A DNA stretch of 8,334 nt, taken from positions 1-8,334 of the forward strand of contig CALKYB010000340.1 in the NCBI GenBank assembly GCA_938003565.1, in the 5' to 3' direction. This document shows, in pieces, positions 1 to 6,101 of this stretch. The notes beneath the pieces were generated by a model. The model was not told where the DNA came from. It made no database searches and saw only the letters and a program-made list of their open reading frames with translations. The translations under genes and the position numbers were made by a program. This stretch comes from an uncultured bacterium (lineage in GTDB: Bacteria; Bdellovibrionota_C; UBA2361; SZUA-149; CALKYB01). Every line of letters begins with the position of its first letter. The stretch's first letter is position 1.

Positions 1-35
1 TTCAAATCGGCTTCAGAAAAGAAGTTAGTAGTAAT

Positions 36-39
36 GGAG
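36..39 (+). promoter_or_regulatory. Shine-Dalgarno site of the first membrane protein gene
   Basis: GGAG lies 8 nt before the ATG at 48, which is a good spacing. It is the main reason for choosing that start, because the reading frame is open upstream to the left edge of the window (from position 3) with no stop and no other ATG, GTG or TTG. It is the best ribosome binding site of the + strand genes here. Confidence 0.6.
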
Positions 40-47
40 TAAAGAAA

Positions 48-1457
48 ATGAACATCGAAAAACTAAATTTAGAAAGGTTAGAAAGGTTAGAAAAATTTAA
101 CGAAGCAGAGGTTGGGCTAGATGCCCAACCGTTGACTGAACAAAAACCTCTAGTCCAGTCCCTTGCCCAGTTACTTAGAATACTTGGAGGCTTAATGCTT
201 TTTGTCTCAGCCGGAGTCTACCTATTTCAAGGCTGGAGTGGATTCTCGGGAGTTGAGAAAAGTTTAAAATTTTTAATTTTTAGTGTGATTCTCTCAGCTG
301 TCGGTTTCCTACTAGGGCTTAAAGTAAAGGAAGATAAAGGAGCCAGAACCTTGCTAGGCACTTCCGCAAGCTTCCTACCTGTTCACTTCGCTCAATTAGG
401 CGCCATTATATACGCTAGTTTTACCGGTAAGGCTGAATCTTTTTCAAGAGCTCTTTCATTTCTTGAGTTCGCACCGGTTCAAACTCAATCATCACTAATA
501 CTCGTTAGTATAATGGTAATGGGAGTAATGCTTGGTGTAGTATACTTAGCGATGAGTGTCATGGCACGAAGTAAAGCTATAATAATGACTGGGACCTACT
601 TCGCATCTAGTTTATTGCTAATTATTCCGATTCGTGACGCCTCAATTGTGGGTGTTATTGGGTTTGTGGCTTTTTGCGCACTAGCCTTTATCGACAATAA
701 GTACTTTACCAAAGATTCGGCCCTTTGCACCTTTGAGGGATATATCGCAAGGTCTTTTCCTTTCATATCTCTTGCCGTGCTTCTCGGAAGAAACTACCTG
801 CTTTATCCAACTACTTCACTTTTTGAGGCAGTGCTTTGCCTTTTCCTAGCTATTGCCCTCGCAACATTGCCTCACAGATTCTTGGACAATGTCGAAAACC
901 TATTCAAAGAACTGGGAAGATGGGTTCAAGCACTAGCAATTTTTCCTTTGTTTGCATTTTCAGTGGAAATTGCAAACTCGACAAGTGCTGTAATTCCTTT
1001 TGAACCACAAGTATCAGGAACTATGTTTGCTTTGGGTTGTTTTCTTCTAGCTAGGATATCTCTTGGCACTGGCAACAACTACAGAACTCTTGGAGTACTA
1101 AGCTTGGTATTTCTAGGAATTGTGGGAATGTTGGAAAGTTCATTTATATTCATTCCACTTTTGTTCTCCCTGTTAGCTTCGACCTTTGCTATAGTATACG
1201 GCTACGAGAAAGTTTCATTTCTTTCCTTTCTCGCTGGGATTATAGGAATCGCAACTACATTAATTGTCCAAATCGACCTGGCCATTCTTTTACAATCAGT
1301 CAATGGTTGGATGGTATTTGGGGGATTTGGACTCCTAGTTGTTATCTTTTCATCCCTGATTGAAAAAGGAGACGGTAAGCTACTCACCATATACAGGAGA
1401 ATCAAAAGCAGATTCTTTCAACAAACTCCACTTTTCGCAGACTTTGAGGGGGCTTAA
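48..1457 (+). CDS. Polytopic membrane protein of unknown function (about 14 TM segments)
   Basis: I do not recognise a named family with certainty. The 469-residue product starts with a hydrophilic, cytoplasm-like segment (1-42) containing LERLERLEK, then is almost entirely hydrophobic. Likely membrane helices lie near residues 44-62, 73-91, 101-123, 149-171, 177-195, 199-215, 236-247, 257-274, 293-308, 324-338, 346-361, 365-384, 388-408 and 419-437. The tail (438-469) is basic and then acidic. Two segments look conserved in style: KGARTLLG at 97-104 and VHFAQLG at 112-118, in the loop leading into and within the third helix. There is no signal peptide cleavage site, catalytic motif or transporter signature that I can name. 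The ATG at 48 is supported by a GGAG at 36-39, but the frame is open to the left edge, so a start outside the window cannot be excluded. A 338-nt gap with a strong stem-loop follows, which argues that the gene ends its transcript. Confidence 0.85.
   Translation: MNIEKLNLERLERLEKFNEAEVGLDAQPLTEQKPLVQSLAQLLRILGGLMLFVSAGVYLFQGWSGFSGVEKSLKFLIFSVILSAVGFLLGLKVKEDKGARTLLGTSASFLPVHFAQLGAIIYASFTGKAESFSRALSFLEFAPVQTQSSLILVSIMVMGVMLGVVYLAMSVMARSKAIIMTGTYFASSLLLIIPIRDASIVGVIGFVAFCALAFIDNKYFTKDSALCTFEGYIARSFPFISLAVLLGRNYLLYPTTSLFEAVLCLFLAIALATLPHRFLDNVENLFKELGRWVQALAIFPLFAFSVEIANSTSAVIPFEPQVSGTMFALGCFLLARISLGTGNNYRTLGVLSLVFLGIVGMLESSFIFIPLLFSLLASTFAIVYGYEKVSFLSFLAGIIGIATTLIVQIDLAILLQSVNGWMVFGGFGLLVVIFSSLIEKGDGKLLTIYRRIKSRFFQQTPLFADFEGA
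69..95 (+). repeat. In-frame 9-nt tandem repeat, three copies
   Basis: The unit TTAGAAAGG occurs exactly at 69-77 and 78-86 and, with two changes, at 87-95. The unit is three codons long and in frame, encoding L-E-R, L-E-R, L-E-K at residues 8-16 of the membrane protein. Copy number changes would add or remove a Leu-Glu-Arg turn in a short charged helix before the first membrane segment without a frameshift. Confidence 0.8.
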
Positions 1458-1477
1458 ATCTCTCTGCTCAAGAGATA

Positions 1478-1510
1478 GAGTATGGGTAGTTTCAAATGCT
1501 ACCCATACTC
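1478..1510 (+). terminator. Perfect 12-bp stem-loop, candidate terminator or mRNA 3' end
   Basis: GAGTATGGGTAG at 1478-1489 is exactly complementary to CTACCCATACTC at 1499-1510, with a 9-nt loop. It starts 21 nt after the stop codon of the first membrane protein gene. A smaller 6-bp hairpin (1458-1463 with 1471-1476) directly precedes it. The sequence after the stem is not a T-run (ACCCGACTTAAATC), so this is not a classical intrinsic terminator. It may instead protect the 3' end of the transcript or work together with the G-less stretch that follows. Confidence 0.5.
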
Positions 1511-1535
1511 ACCCGACTTAAATCTTTTCTAGAAG

Positions 1536-1601
1536 CCATCCAAAAACCCCCTCAACACCCTAAACTCTTAACTTTACTTACTATTTTTACTACCTAAACA
1601 A
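1536..1601 (+). terminator. G-free, C-containing stretch, possible Rho utilisation (rut) region
   Basis: These 66 nt contain no G and 23 C, directly downstream of the stem-loop at 1478-1510. A C-over-G bias in unstructured RNA after a gene is the known compositional hallmark of Rho loading sites. Together with the hairpin lacking a T-run, this suggests Rho-dependent termination after the first gene. This is inference from composition; no release point can be seen. Confidence 0.35.
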
Positions 1602-1795
1602 GGGTGCTGCTGTCCATAGAACCCTTTAGATTCTCATGAAAAAGGTCGAATTATAAAACACAGCGAAATCTTCCTAGACTAAATTAACCAGTCTAATCGA
1701 AGGGATTTTCTATGGGGTAAAATCGTTATTTAGTACTTTTCACAATCGAATATTTCCCATGATGGCCAACCACAGCGAAGGGCTTGAAATAGACA
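1602..1795 (+). promoter_or_regulatory. Leader of the DUF3592 gene: weak promoter candidate and two small dyads
   Basis: A TATAAA at 1652-1657 could be a -10 element; the best -35 match, TTCTCA at 1631-1636, is only 15 nt upstream, so the promoter is weakly supported. Downstream lie two 6-bp inverted repeats, each with a 9-nt loop: TAGACT 1675-1680 with AGTCTA 1690-1695, and GATTTT 1704-1709 with AAAATC 1719-1724. The 9-mer CACAGCGAA occurs at 1659-1667 and again at 1771-1779, the second just before the DUF3592 start. The dyads could be operator half-sites or small RNA hairpins. No convincing gene is present here. Confidence 0.25.
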
Positions 1796-3610
1796 ATGGA
1801 CAATAAATCTAAACTGGGGTTTCTACTCTTCTCTCTCTTCTTTCTGCCATTTCTCTGTGTTGGATGTATGGCTTCCTGGAAAATAGTAAAGCACCTCGGA
1901 GAAGTTCAAAGCCTGTCAAGCTGGCAGGAAACTCCAGCAAATGTCAGCTATATTAAGTCAAACTCTAGCGCCGAAGAGCCCTATATCTCAACTATCTATA
2001 GCTACCAAGTCAATTCCAAAACCTATGAGGGACGAAAGGCAGGTGTTAGGAATAGAGGAGGATTCTCAGGATTTGTTCTTGCTAGTTGGGAGAGCGAGAT
2101 TCTAGAGAGGAAGAGGCTAGGAAAATCCATCAATTGCTTTTACAATCCAGACAATCCAAATCAGGCAGTTCTTTTTCGCACTATAGTTTGGGACTATGTT
2201 TTCTTATGGGGTTGTTTTGCTCTAGTTTTCGGCATGGTTGGAGTCATAGGCCTTATTGCAGTAGCCTGGGCATATAAAACTTCTGTTTACGAGAATAAGC
2301 TAAAAGCCCGTCACCCAGAAGAACCTTGGAAGTGGAGAAAAATTTGGGAAACCGGGAGTATTAAGTGTAATGGTAAACTCACATTCTTGTTCCTATGGCC
2401 TTTTGCTATAATCTGGAACACCCTCACCCTGCCAGCTATGATACCTGCATACAAAGCTTTCACCGGTGGAGAAAAGTTTGCAGCTCTTGCTCTTTTATTT
2501 CCCTTTTGCGGTCTATTGTTATTCCGCTGGGCTATACAAAAAACTCTTTCCTACAAAAAAATTGGAGCAGCTACTCTACAACTCAAGACTTTTCCAGGAG
2601 TCACTGGTGGTCTATTTAGCGCGACATTTGTCACTGGAAACTCCCTAAACCTAGAAAATGATATTTGTTTTAAACTTCAATGCTTCGAAACCGAACCTTC
2701 CCGAGGGAATGATGACACAAACAATAAAAGACTAATTTGGGCTGATGAACTCACAATTGATGCAAGGACTGTTGGAAACTTAAGCCATTCAGGAATCCCT
2801 GTAGAATTCAGTATTCCCTATAGCGCTAGACCCACCTCGGATGAGCTGGAAAATAATATTGATTGGAGCTTGGTCGTTAAATCTGAACTAGCTGGATCAG
2901 ATCTAGATACTAGCTTCGATATACCCGTATTTCAAACAAAGGACAGTAGTCCCGAAGTCACGGAAATGAATCCTTTGCCAGTTGAAAAAGGAAAAACTAG
3001 ACCAGTTGAAGAACTTATTGAAGATAGTAAGTTTAGGGTAGAAGGACCTTCAGGAGGCAAAACTAGTATCACCGTTCCATCTGTGCTTAATCGCCTTCCG
3101 GGAGTCTATTTTTCCCTACTCATATTCTCTGCTATATTTTTTATAGGTCTACTGGCCGCAATTCATTTCAAAATAGGAATTTTCCCAATATTTGTAATAT
3201 CAATTTTCAATTTATTACTAGGGTTCTTTGTCGTAAATTTCTTAACAACGACGGTAATCCAGGTTAGCGAAAAATCTCTAGAAATTACTACAACTCTTCC
3301 CATGTATAAAAAGGTAACATTATACGACCTTAATGAGAAAAGTGAGATTAGATTTAAACATTCTGCCTCTGGCAGCAACGGTGATGACTACACTTCCTAC
3401 TATTCTATCACCTTAGATAAAACAAAAACTCTGGTTGGCATGATTGACTCCAAACAAGCAGCTAGATGGCTTGCATCCACTATTGAAGAAGCTGCGGGCA
3501 TAGAAAGACAAAGCTCCGCTAAAGTATCTAAACCAGACTCTTTTGATCTTCTACAATCCGACCAATCAATTAGTGGCCAAGAAATCGAAGATCGACCTTG
3601 GGTAGAATAA
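1796..3610 (+). CDS. DUF3592 domain-containing membrane protein, 604 residues
   Basis: The product matches the long form of DUF3592 proteins, whose biochemical role is not known. An uncleaved N-terminal membrane anchor (about 7-27) is followed by a probably extracytoplasmic DUF3592 domain (about 40-128) with SYQVNSKTYEG and ending in the typical CFYNPDNPNQAVL (114-126). Then come a membrane helix (131-158), the family-like segment PWKWRKIWETG (177-187), a helix pair (196-218, 226-246), and a beta-rich soluble domain (about 258-380) ending DTSFDIPVF. That domain reads like the arrestin-like part seen in such proteins. A low-complexity linker (381-425) leads to a second helix pair (434-456, 461-486) and a soluble C-terminus. 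LCVGC at 20-24 is a poor lipobox, so a lipoprotein is unlikely. The ATG at 1796 has only a weak purine-rich site (GAAGGG, 1777-1782) 13 nt upstream. The gene stands alone between two long gaps. Confidence 0.8.
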   Translation: MDNKSKLGFLLFSLFFLPFLCVGCMASWKIVKHLGEVQSLSSWQETPANVSYIKSNSSAEEPYISTIYSYQVNSKTYEGRKAGVRNRGGFSGFVLASWESEILERKRLGKSINCFYNPDNPNQAVLFRTIVWDYVFLWGCFALVFGMVGVIGLIAVAWAYKTSVYENKLKARHPEEPWKWRKIWETGSIKCNGKLTFLFLWPFAIIWNTLTLPAMIPAYKAFTGGEKFAALALLFPFCGLLLFRWAIQKTLSYKKIGAATLQLKTFPGVTGGLFSATFVTGNSLNLENDICFKLQCFETEPSRGNDDTNNKRLIWADELTIDARTVGNLSHSGIPVEFSIPYSARPTSDELENNIDWSLVVKSELAGSDLDTSFDIPVFQTKDSSPEVTEMNPLPVEKGKTRPVEELIEDSKFRVEGPSGGKTSITVPSVLNRLPGVYFSLLIFSAIFFIGLLAAIHFKIGIFPIFVISIFNLLLGFFVVNFLTTTVIQVSEKSLEITTTLPMYKKVTLYDLNEKSEIRFKHSASGSNGDDYTSYYSITLDKTKTLVGMIDSKQAARWLASTIEEAAGIERQSSAKVSKPDSFDLLQSDQSISGQEIEDRPWVE

Positions 3611-3636
3611 AAATAGTAAGAAATGAGGAAATATTA

Positions 3637-3779
3637 AGTGGGCAAAATCAACCTAAACTAACTAAAGAGTCCTCACCCCTGACAAATTAAGGTATGGCCA
3701 TTCCCGTTTGTTAATCTCGATCAAAACAAAGTCCTCATTGTTGCCGAAACGTAACGAGCAAAACCTTCATTTGCCCACT
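3637..3779 (+). repeat. 10-bp inverted repeat enclosing 123 nt
   Basis: AGTGGGCAAA at 3637-3646 is exactly complementary to TTTGCCCACT at 3770-3779. The right arm shares bases 3776-3779 with the left arm of the 11-bp stem at 3776-3811, so the two helices cannot form fully at once in one RNA. Confidence 0.55.
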
Positions 3780-3811
3780 ATAAGCTCCGTTACATAAAGA
3801 AGCTTATAGTG
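3776..3811 (+). repeat. 11-bp perfect stem-loop in the gap before the VanY-type gene
   Basis: CACTATAAGCT at 3776-3786 pairs exactly with AGCTTATAGTG at 3801-3811, with a 14-nt loop. The sequence after it is A-rich (ATTATTATAAAAAA), not a T-run, so intrinsic termination on the + strand is unlikely. CGTTAC in the loop (3788-3793) is complementary to GTAACG at 3751-3756, allowing a further long-range or pseudoknot pairing. It could be a structured leader, an mRNA stabiliser of the upstream transcript or an operator. Confidence 0.5.
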
Positions 3812-4068
3812 ATTATTATAAAAAATACTCGGAAGAATTAAATTCAAAGAAATGCAGCAGACTACCTCTAAGCTAAATCTATCAACTTTGAGATTCTAAG
3901 TCTTTTTGAGCAACCGCGCCGGCATTTGCTGGCAAAATCTGCAATAATTTCAAAGTTTTATACTTACTAGCCTCACTTCCACTCGAATTATACATAACAA
4001 GGTAGAGAAGAATACTGATGCCGAAATCTATTTCAAGATGGGTAGATTAATAAATTGATAACTTAAAT

Positions 4069-5163
4069 ATGTCAGACCTATCAGAACAACAACTAAGTAA
4101 AAATCCGCAGGACGACCTTCTACAAGAAAGACTCCTACAAGAGAGAATTACTAAATGGCAGGCGCAGGAGCGTCAGAAACCGCCCGTACCTAATTCGAAA
4201 GCACTGAATCGGAAACTGACCAACCAAGCAAAATCAGGGTCGAATCCTCAAGAACTCAATCAAATTACTAAGAAGCAGATGGAAATGTTTCTTAAGCAAG
4301 ACCGGATTCGAACAGAACTTCGAGAAAAGCTACAGAACAAAACCCCTTTTCCCAAGCTATCAAAGCTCTCAAAACCTAAGGAACAGAGAAACGAAAAGGC
4401 AGGTTCAACAACCAAAATAGTTCTTCCAGAACTTTCCATGTTCTCTGGGGGCATCACTTTAGCAAATGTAATGGGCCTAACACCCCCAGATCAACGAAAA
4501 GACTTTATAGTCATTCCCAGAGAATTTGCTAATAAACCTGGAATGTACGTACTAGAGGAAGTTTACCAAGATTTTTTAAAACTAAAGGAAGCGGCTGCAA
4601 ATGTAAGAACTGCCGAGTTACCGCACGGCATCAGACTTGAAATTCTTTCTGGCTACAGAAGTTTTGAACGCCAAAAGGCTATTTGGGATGGGAAGTTTAG
4701 TGGAACAATTCTAGTTCAAGGGGTAAACTTAAAGGAAGCTTTCCCCGATCCACGAGAAAGAATAGAGGAGATTCTCAAGTTCTCTGCTCCTCCGGGGCTC
4801 TCTAGGCATCACTATGGAACAGATATAGACTTACTTTCAACTGACCCGGAGTATTTTCTCACCGAAAAAGGAGCTGCTGAATATCAATGGCTAAAAGAAA
4901 ATGCCCCTGCACTTGGTTTCAATCAAACCTATACCGAGATAGGTGATGGGCGAGAAACTGGGCATTCGAAAGAAGATTGGCACTGGACCCATAAAAAAAC
5001 CGGAGACCTCTATACCGTAGCAGCCTCAACCTTTCTTCGTCAGATACAACCTACTGGATTTCTTGGAGCTGAGTATTTGTCACCTGCACAAATGGTTGAC
5101 AACTTTGTTCTCGGAATAAAATTCCCCTCCGGTGAAAAGAAAGAAAAACTACAAATTTTCTAA
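4069..5163 (+). CDS. M15B (VanY-type) D-alanyl-D-alanine carboxypeptidase-like protein
   Basis: Family members are zinc peptidases that trim the terminal D-Ala from peptidoglycan peptides. The catalytic domain covers about 145-325 of 364 residues. SGYRSFERQ (194-202) holds the substrate-binding Arg197 and Gln202. SRHHYGTDID (245-254) supplies zinc ligands His247 and Asp254, and EDWHW (302-306) supplies catalytic Glu302 and the third ligand His305. All key residues are therefore present and activity is likely. The first ~115 residues are hydrophilic, rich in Lys, Gln and Glu, probably partly helical, and not part of the usual domain. No signal peptide or membrane helix is visible, and an in-frame TAA at 4051-4053 rules out a longer start, so the route to the envelope is unclear; a phage-style endolysin origin or a cytoplasmic target are alternatives. 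There is no clear ribosome binding site before the ATG. The gene is monocistronic by spacing. Confidence 0.88.
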   Translation: MSDLSEQQLSKNPQDDLLQERLLQERITKWQAQERQKPPVPNSKALNRKLTNQAKSGSNPQELNQITKKQMEMFLKQDRIRTELREKLQNKTPFPKLSKLSKPKEQRNEKAGSTTKIVLPELSMFSGGITLANVMGLTPPDQRKDFIVIPREFANKPGMYVLEEVYQDFLKLKEAAANVRTAELPHGIRLEILSGYRSFERQKAIWDGKFSGTILVQGVNLKEAFPDPRERIEEILKFSAPPGLSRHHYGTDIDLLSTDPEYFLTEKGAAEYQWLKENAPALGFNQTYTEIGDGRETGHSKEDWHWTHKKTGDLYTVAASTFLRQIQPTGFLGAEYLSPAQMVDNFVLGIKFPSGEKKEKLQIF

Positions 5164-5192
5164 CCAAACCGCCACCCCCCAGCCCATCAAAC
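5164..5192 (+). terminator. C-rich, G-poor stretch after the VanY-type gene, possible rut region
   Basis: Directly after the stop codon, 17 of 29 nt are C and only 2 are G. No stem with a T-run follows; the only nearby dyad is a weak 5-bp one, TGCCT 5194-5198 with AGGCA 5205-5209. This repeats the composition seen after the first gene and fits Rho-dependent termination, by inference only. Confidence 0.3.
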
Positions 5193-5317
5193 TTGCCTTG
5201 ATCTAGGCATTACTGCTCTTTTGGCCGCAAAAGCTAGCCTATAGAAATTACATCCCTAGGCCGTTAAACAATAGAGCGCTAAACTTCTGCAAACCTATGA
5301 ATTTTTAGAACGATACT

Positions 5318-6100
5318 ATGCGAGTTACCCTTCAAGACGCTATTTCATTAAACCTCAAGCCAGCCGGCTACGGTAGTCGCTGCCTCGCGTATATTATGGA
5401 TCTAGCAATAAGATACTTCTTTATTGGCTCTATTCTTTTAATCATTTACTACTTCAATCAAGATTCCAAACTCTTTGATTCCATACCTAATATTCTTCCA
5501 ACTGAAGAGGGTCAAAGTAGAATCAACTTTGACTCGTTTTCTAATTTTAAAATTAGCTTAGTTATATTGTTTGCCTTCATCGTAGAATGGTCTTACGCGG
5601 TATTTTTTGAAGTATATAGAGAGGGAGTAACTCCGGGAAAAAAACTAATTGGTTTACGTGTAGTTTCTAAAGAGGGCCTCCGGGTGAACTTTACTAGCTC
5701 TGCTATTAGAAATGTTTTACTGTTGGTCGACAATTTACCCTTTTTCGGAGTAGTTGCACTTTTTAGTACTATGTCAAATAGTCATCGGCAAAGAATTGGA
5801 GACATCGCTGCTGGAACCCTGGTCGTTTATGAGGAGAAACCTAGTACGATATCGGCTCTCCAAAAGAACGAAAACGCTTTAGAAATTGATGCTGACTTGC
5901 ACCATCGTTTAGGACGATACCTAGATGGCAGAGAACATTTCTTCAAAAGTCATAAATCAGTTCTCCAACATTCATTTCTCTCTGAACTGCAGCCTCTAAT
6001 TGAACAAATTGGCATAGAAAGCAGTAGCTATCATTCCGATGATGAGTTTCTCATTGAAATTTTTAAACAATCCAAGCCGAAGCGAACTCTAAGAGAATAA
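5318..6100 (+). CDS. RDD family integral membrane protein with a C-terminal cytoplasmic extension
   Basis: RDD proteins are small membrane proteins of mostly unknown role; some have been linked to ion or solute transport. The N-terminal signature is clear: AGYGSRCLAYIMD (16-28) with Arg21 and Asp28. Membrane helices lie at about 29-46, 79-99 and 131-151. GVTPGKKLIGLRVV (103-116) and RQRIGDIAAGTLVV (157-170) with Asp162 are the other conserved blocks. The RDD domain ends near 173. The remaining ~87 residues are hydrophilic, predicted helical, and not part of the domain; such tails are seen in RDD proteins next to SpoIIM-family genes. No good Shine-Dalgarno site precedes the ATG. A TATGAAT at 5296-5302, about 15 nt before the start, could be a -10 element of a very short leader, but this is weak. 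The stop is 1 nt from the next ATG, so the pair is co-transcribed and probably translationally coupled. Confidence 0.9.
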   Translation: MRVTLQDAISLNLKPAGYGSRCLAYIMDLAIRYFFIGSILLIIYYFNQDSKLFDSIPNILPTEEGQSRINFDSFSNFKISLVILFAFIVEWSYAVFFEVYREGVTPGKKLIGLRVVSKEGLRVNFTSSAIRNVLLLVDNLPFFGVVALFSTMSNSHRQRIGDIAAGTLVVYEEKPSTISALQKNENALEIDADLHHRLGRYLDGREHFFKSHKSVLQHSFLSELQPLIEQIGIESSSYHSDDEFLIEIFKQSKPKRTLRE

Positions 6101-6101
6101 T

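Larger units (their letters stand above)
3611..4068. other. 458-nt intergenic region without a gene, rich in inverted repeats
   Basis: No reading frame longer than about 15 codons with a plausible start is visible on the + strand, and nothing resembles a tRNA. The first half (3637-3811) carries several dyads, listed separately. Other elements are the direct repeat AGTCCTCA at 3668-3675 and 3730-3737, an imperfect 14-bp palindrome at 3691-3704 built around ATGGCCAT, and a GC-rich hairpin GCCGG/CTGGC near 3919-3934. The second half (3835-4068) is AT-rich. It contains -10-like hexamers (TATACT 3959-3964, TATACA 3989-3994) but no matching -35 boxes. It is best read as the leader and control region of the VanY-type gene, or as a place for a small RNA. 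Confidence 0.5.

Noticed and set aside
1..42. Possible C-terminal tail of an upstream gene in frame 1 (13 codons then TAA at 40-42, five nt before the ATG at 48)
   Set aside because: Only 13 codons are visible and the frame of the first membrane protein gene is also open to the left edge, so neither can be preferred as real coding here.
1202..1405. 67-codon reading frame on the - strand
   Set aside because: It lies entirely inside the membrane protein gene, has a Pro/Ser/Thr-rich shadow-type sequence and no family features.
1856..1870. Lipoprotein signal (LCVGC, residues 20-24) in the DUF3592 protein
   Set aside because: The -3 position is Cys rather than Leu, Val or Ile, the helix continues to residue 27, and DUF3592 proteins are normally membrane anchored here.
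2086..2648. Three + strand frames of 60-74 codons inside the DUF3592 gene
   Set aside because: They are out-of-frame shadows of a well supported gene, with low-complexity Ser/His/Cys-rich products.
3881..3910. Intrinsic terminator (ACTT/AAGT stem followed by CTTTTTG)
   Set aside because: A 4-bp AT-rich stem is too weak, and it is about 270 nt from the preceding stop codon.
4018..4050. Ten-codon frame MPKSISRWVD with a purine-rich stretch upstream, just before the VanY-type gene
   Set aside because: It is too short to support as a leader peptide; it has no attenuator-like codon run and no associated terminator hairpin.
3611..4068. CRISPR array or transposon remnant in the long gap
   Set aside because: The repeats are two-copy or inverted, not regularly spaced; there are no terminal inverted repeats with target duplications and no transposase fragment.
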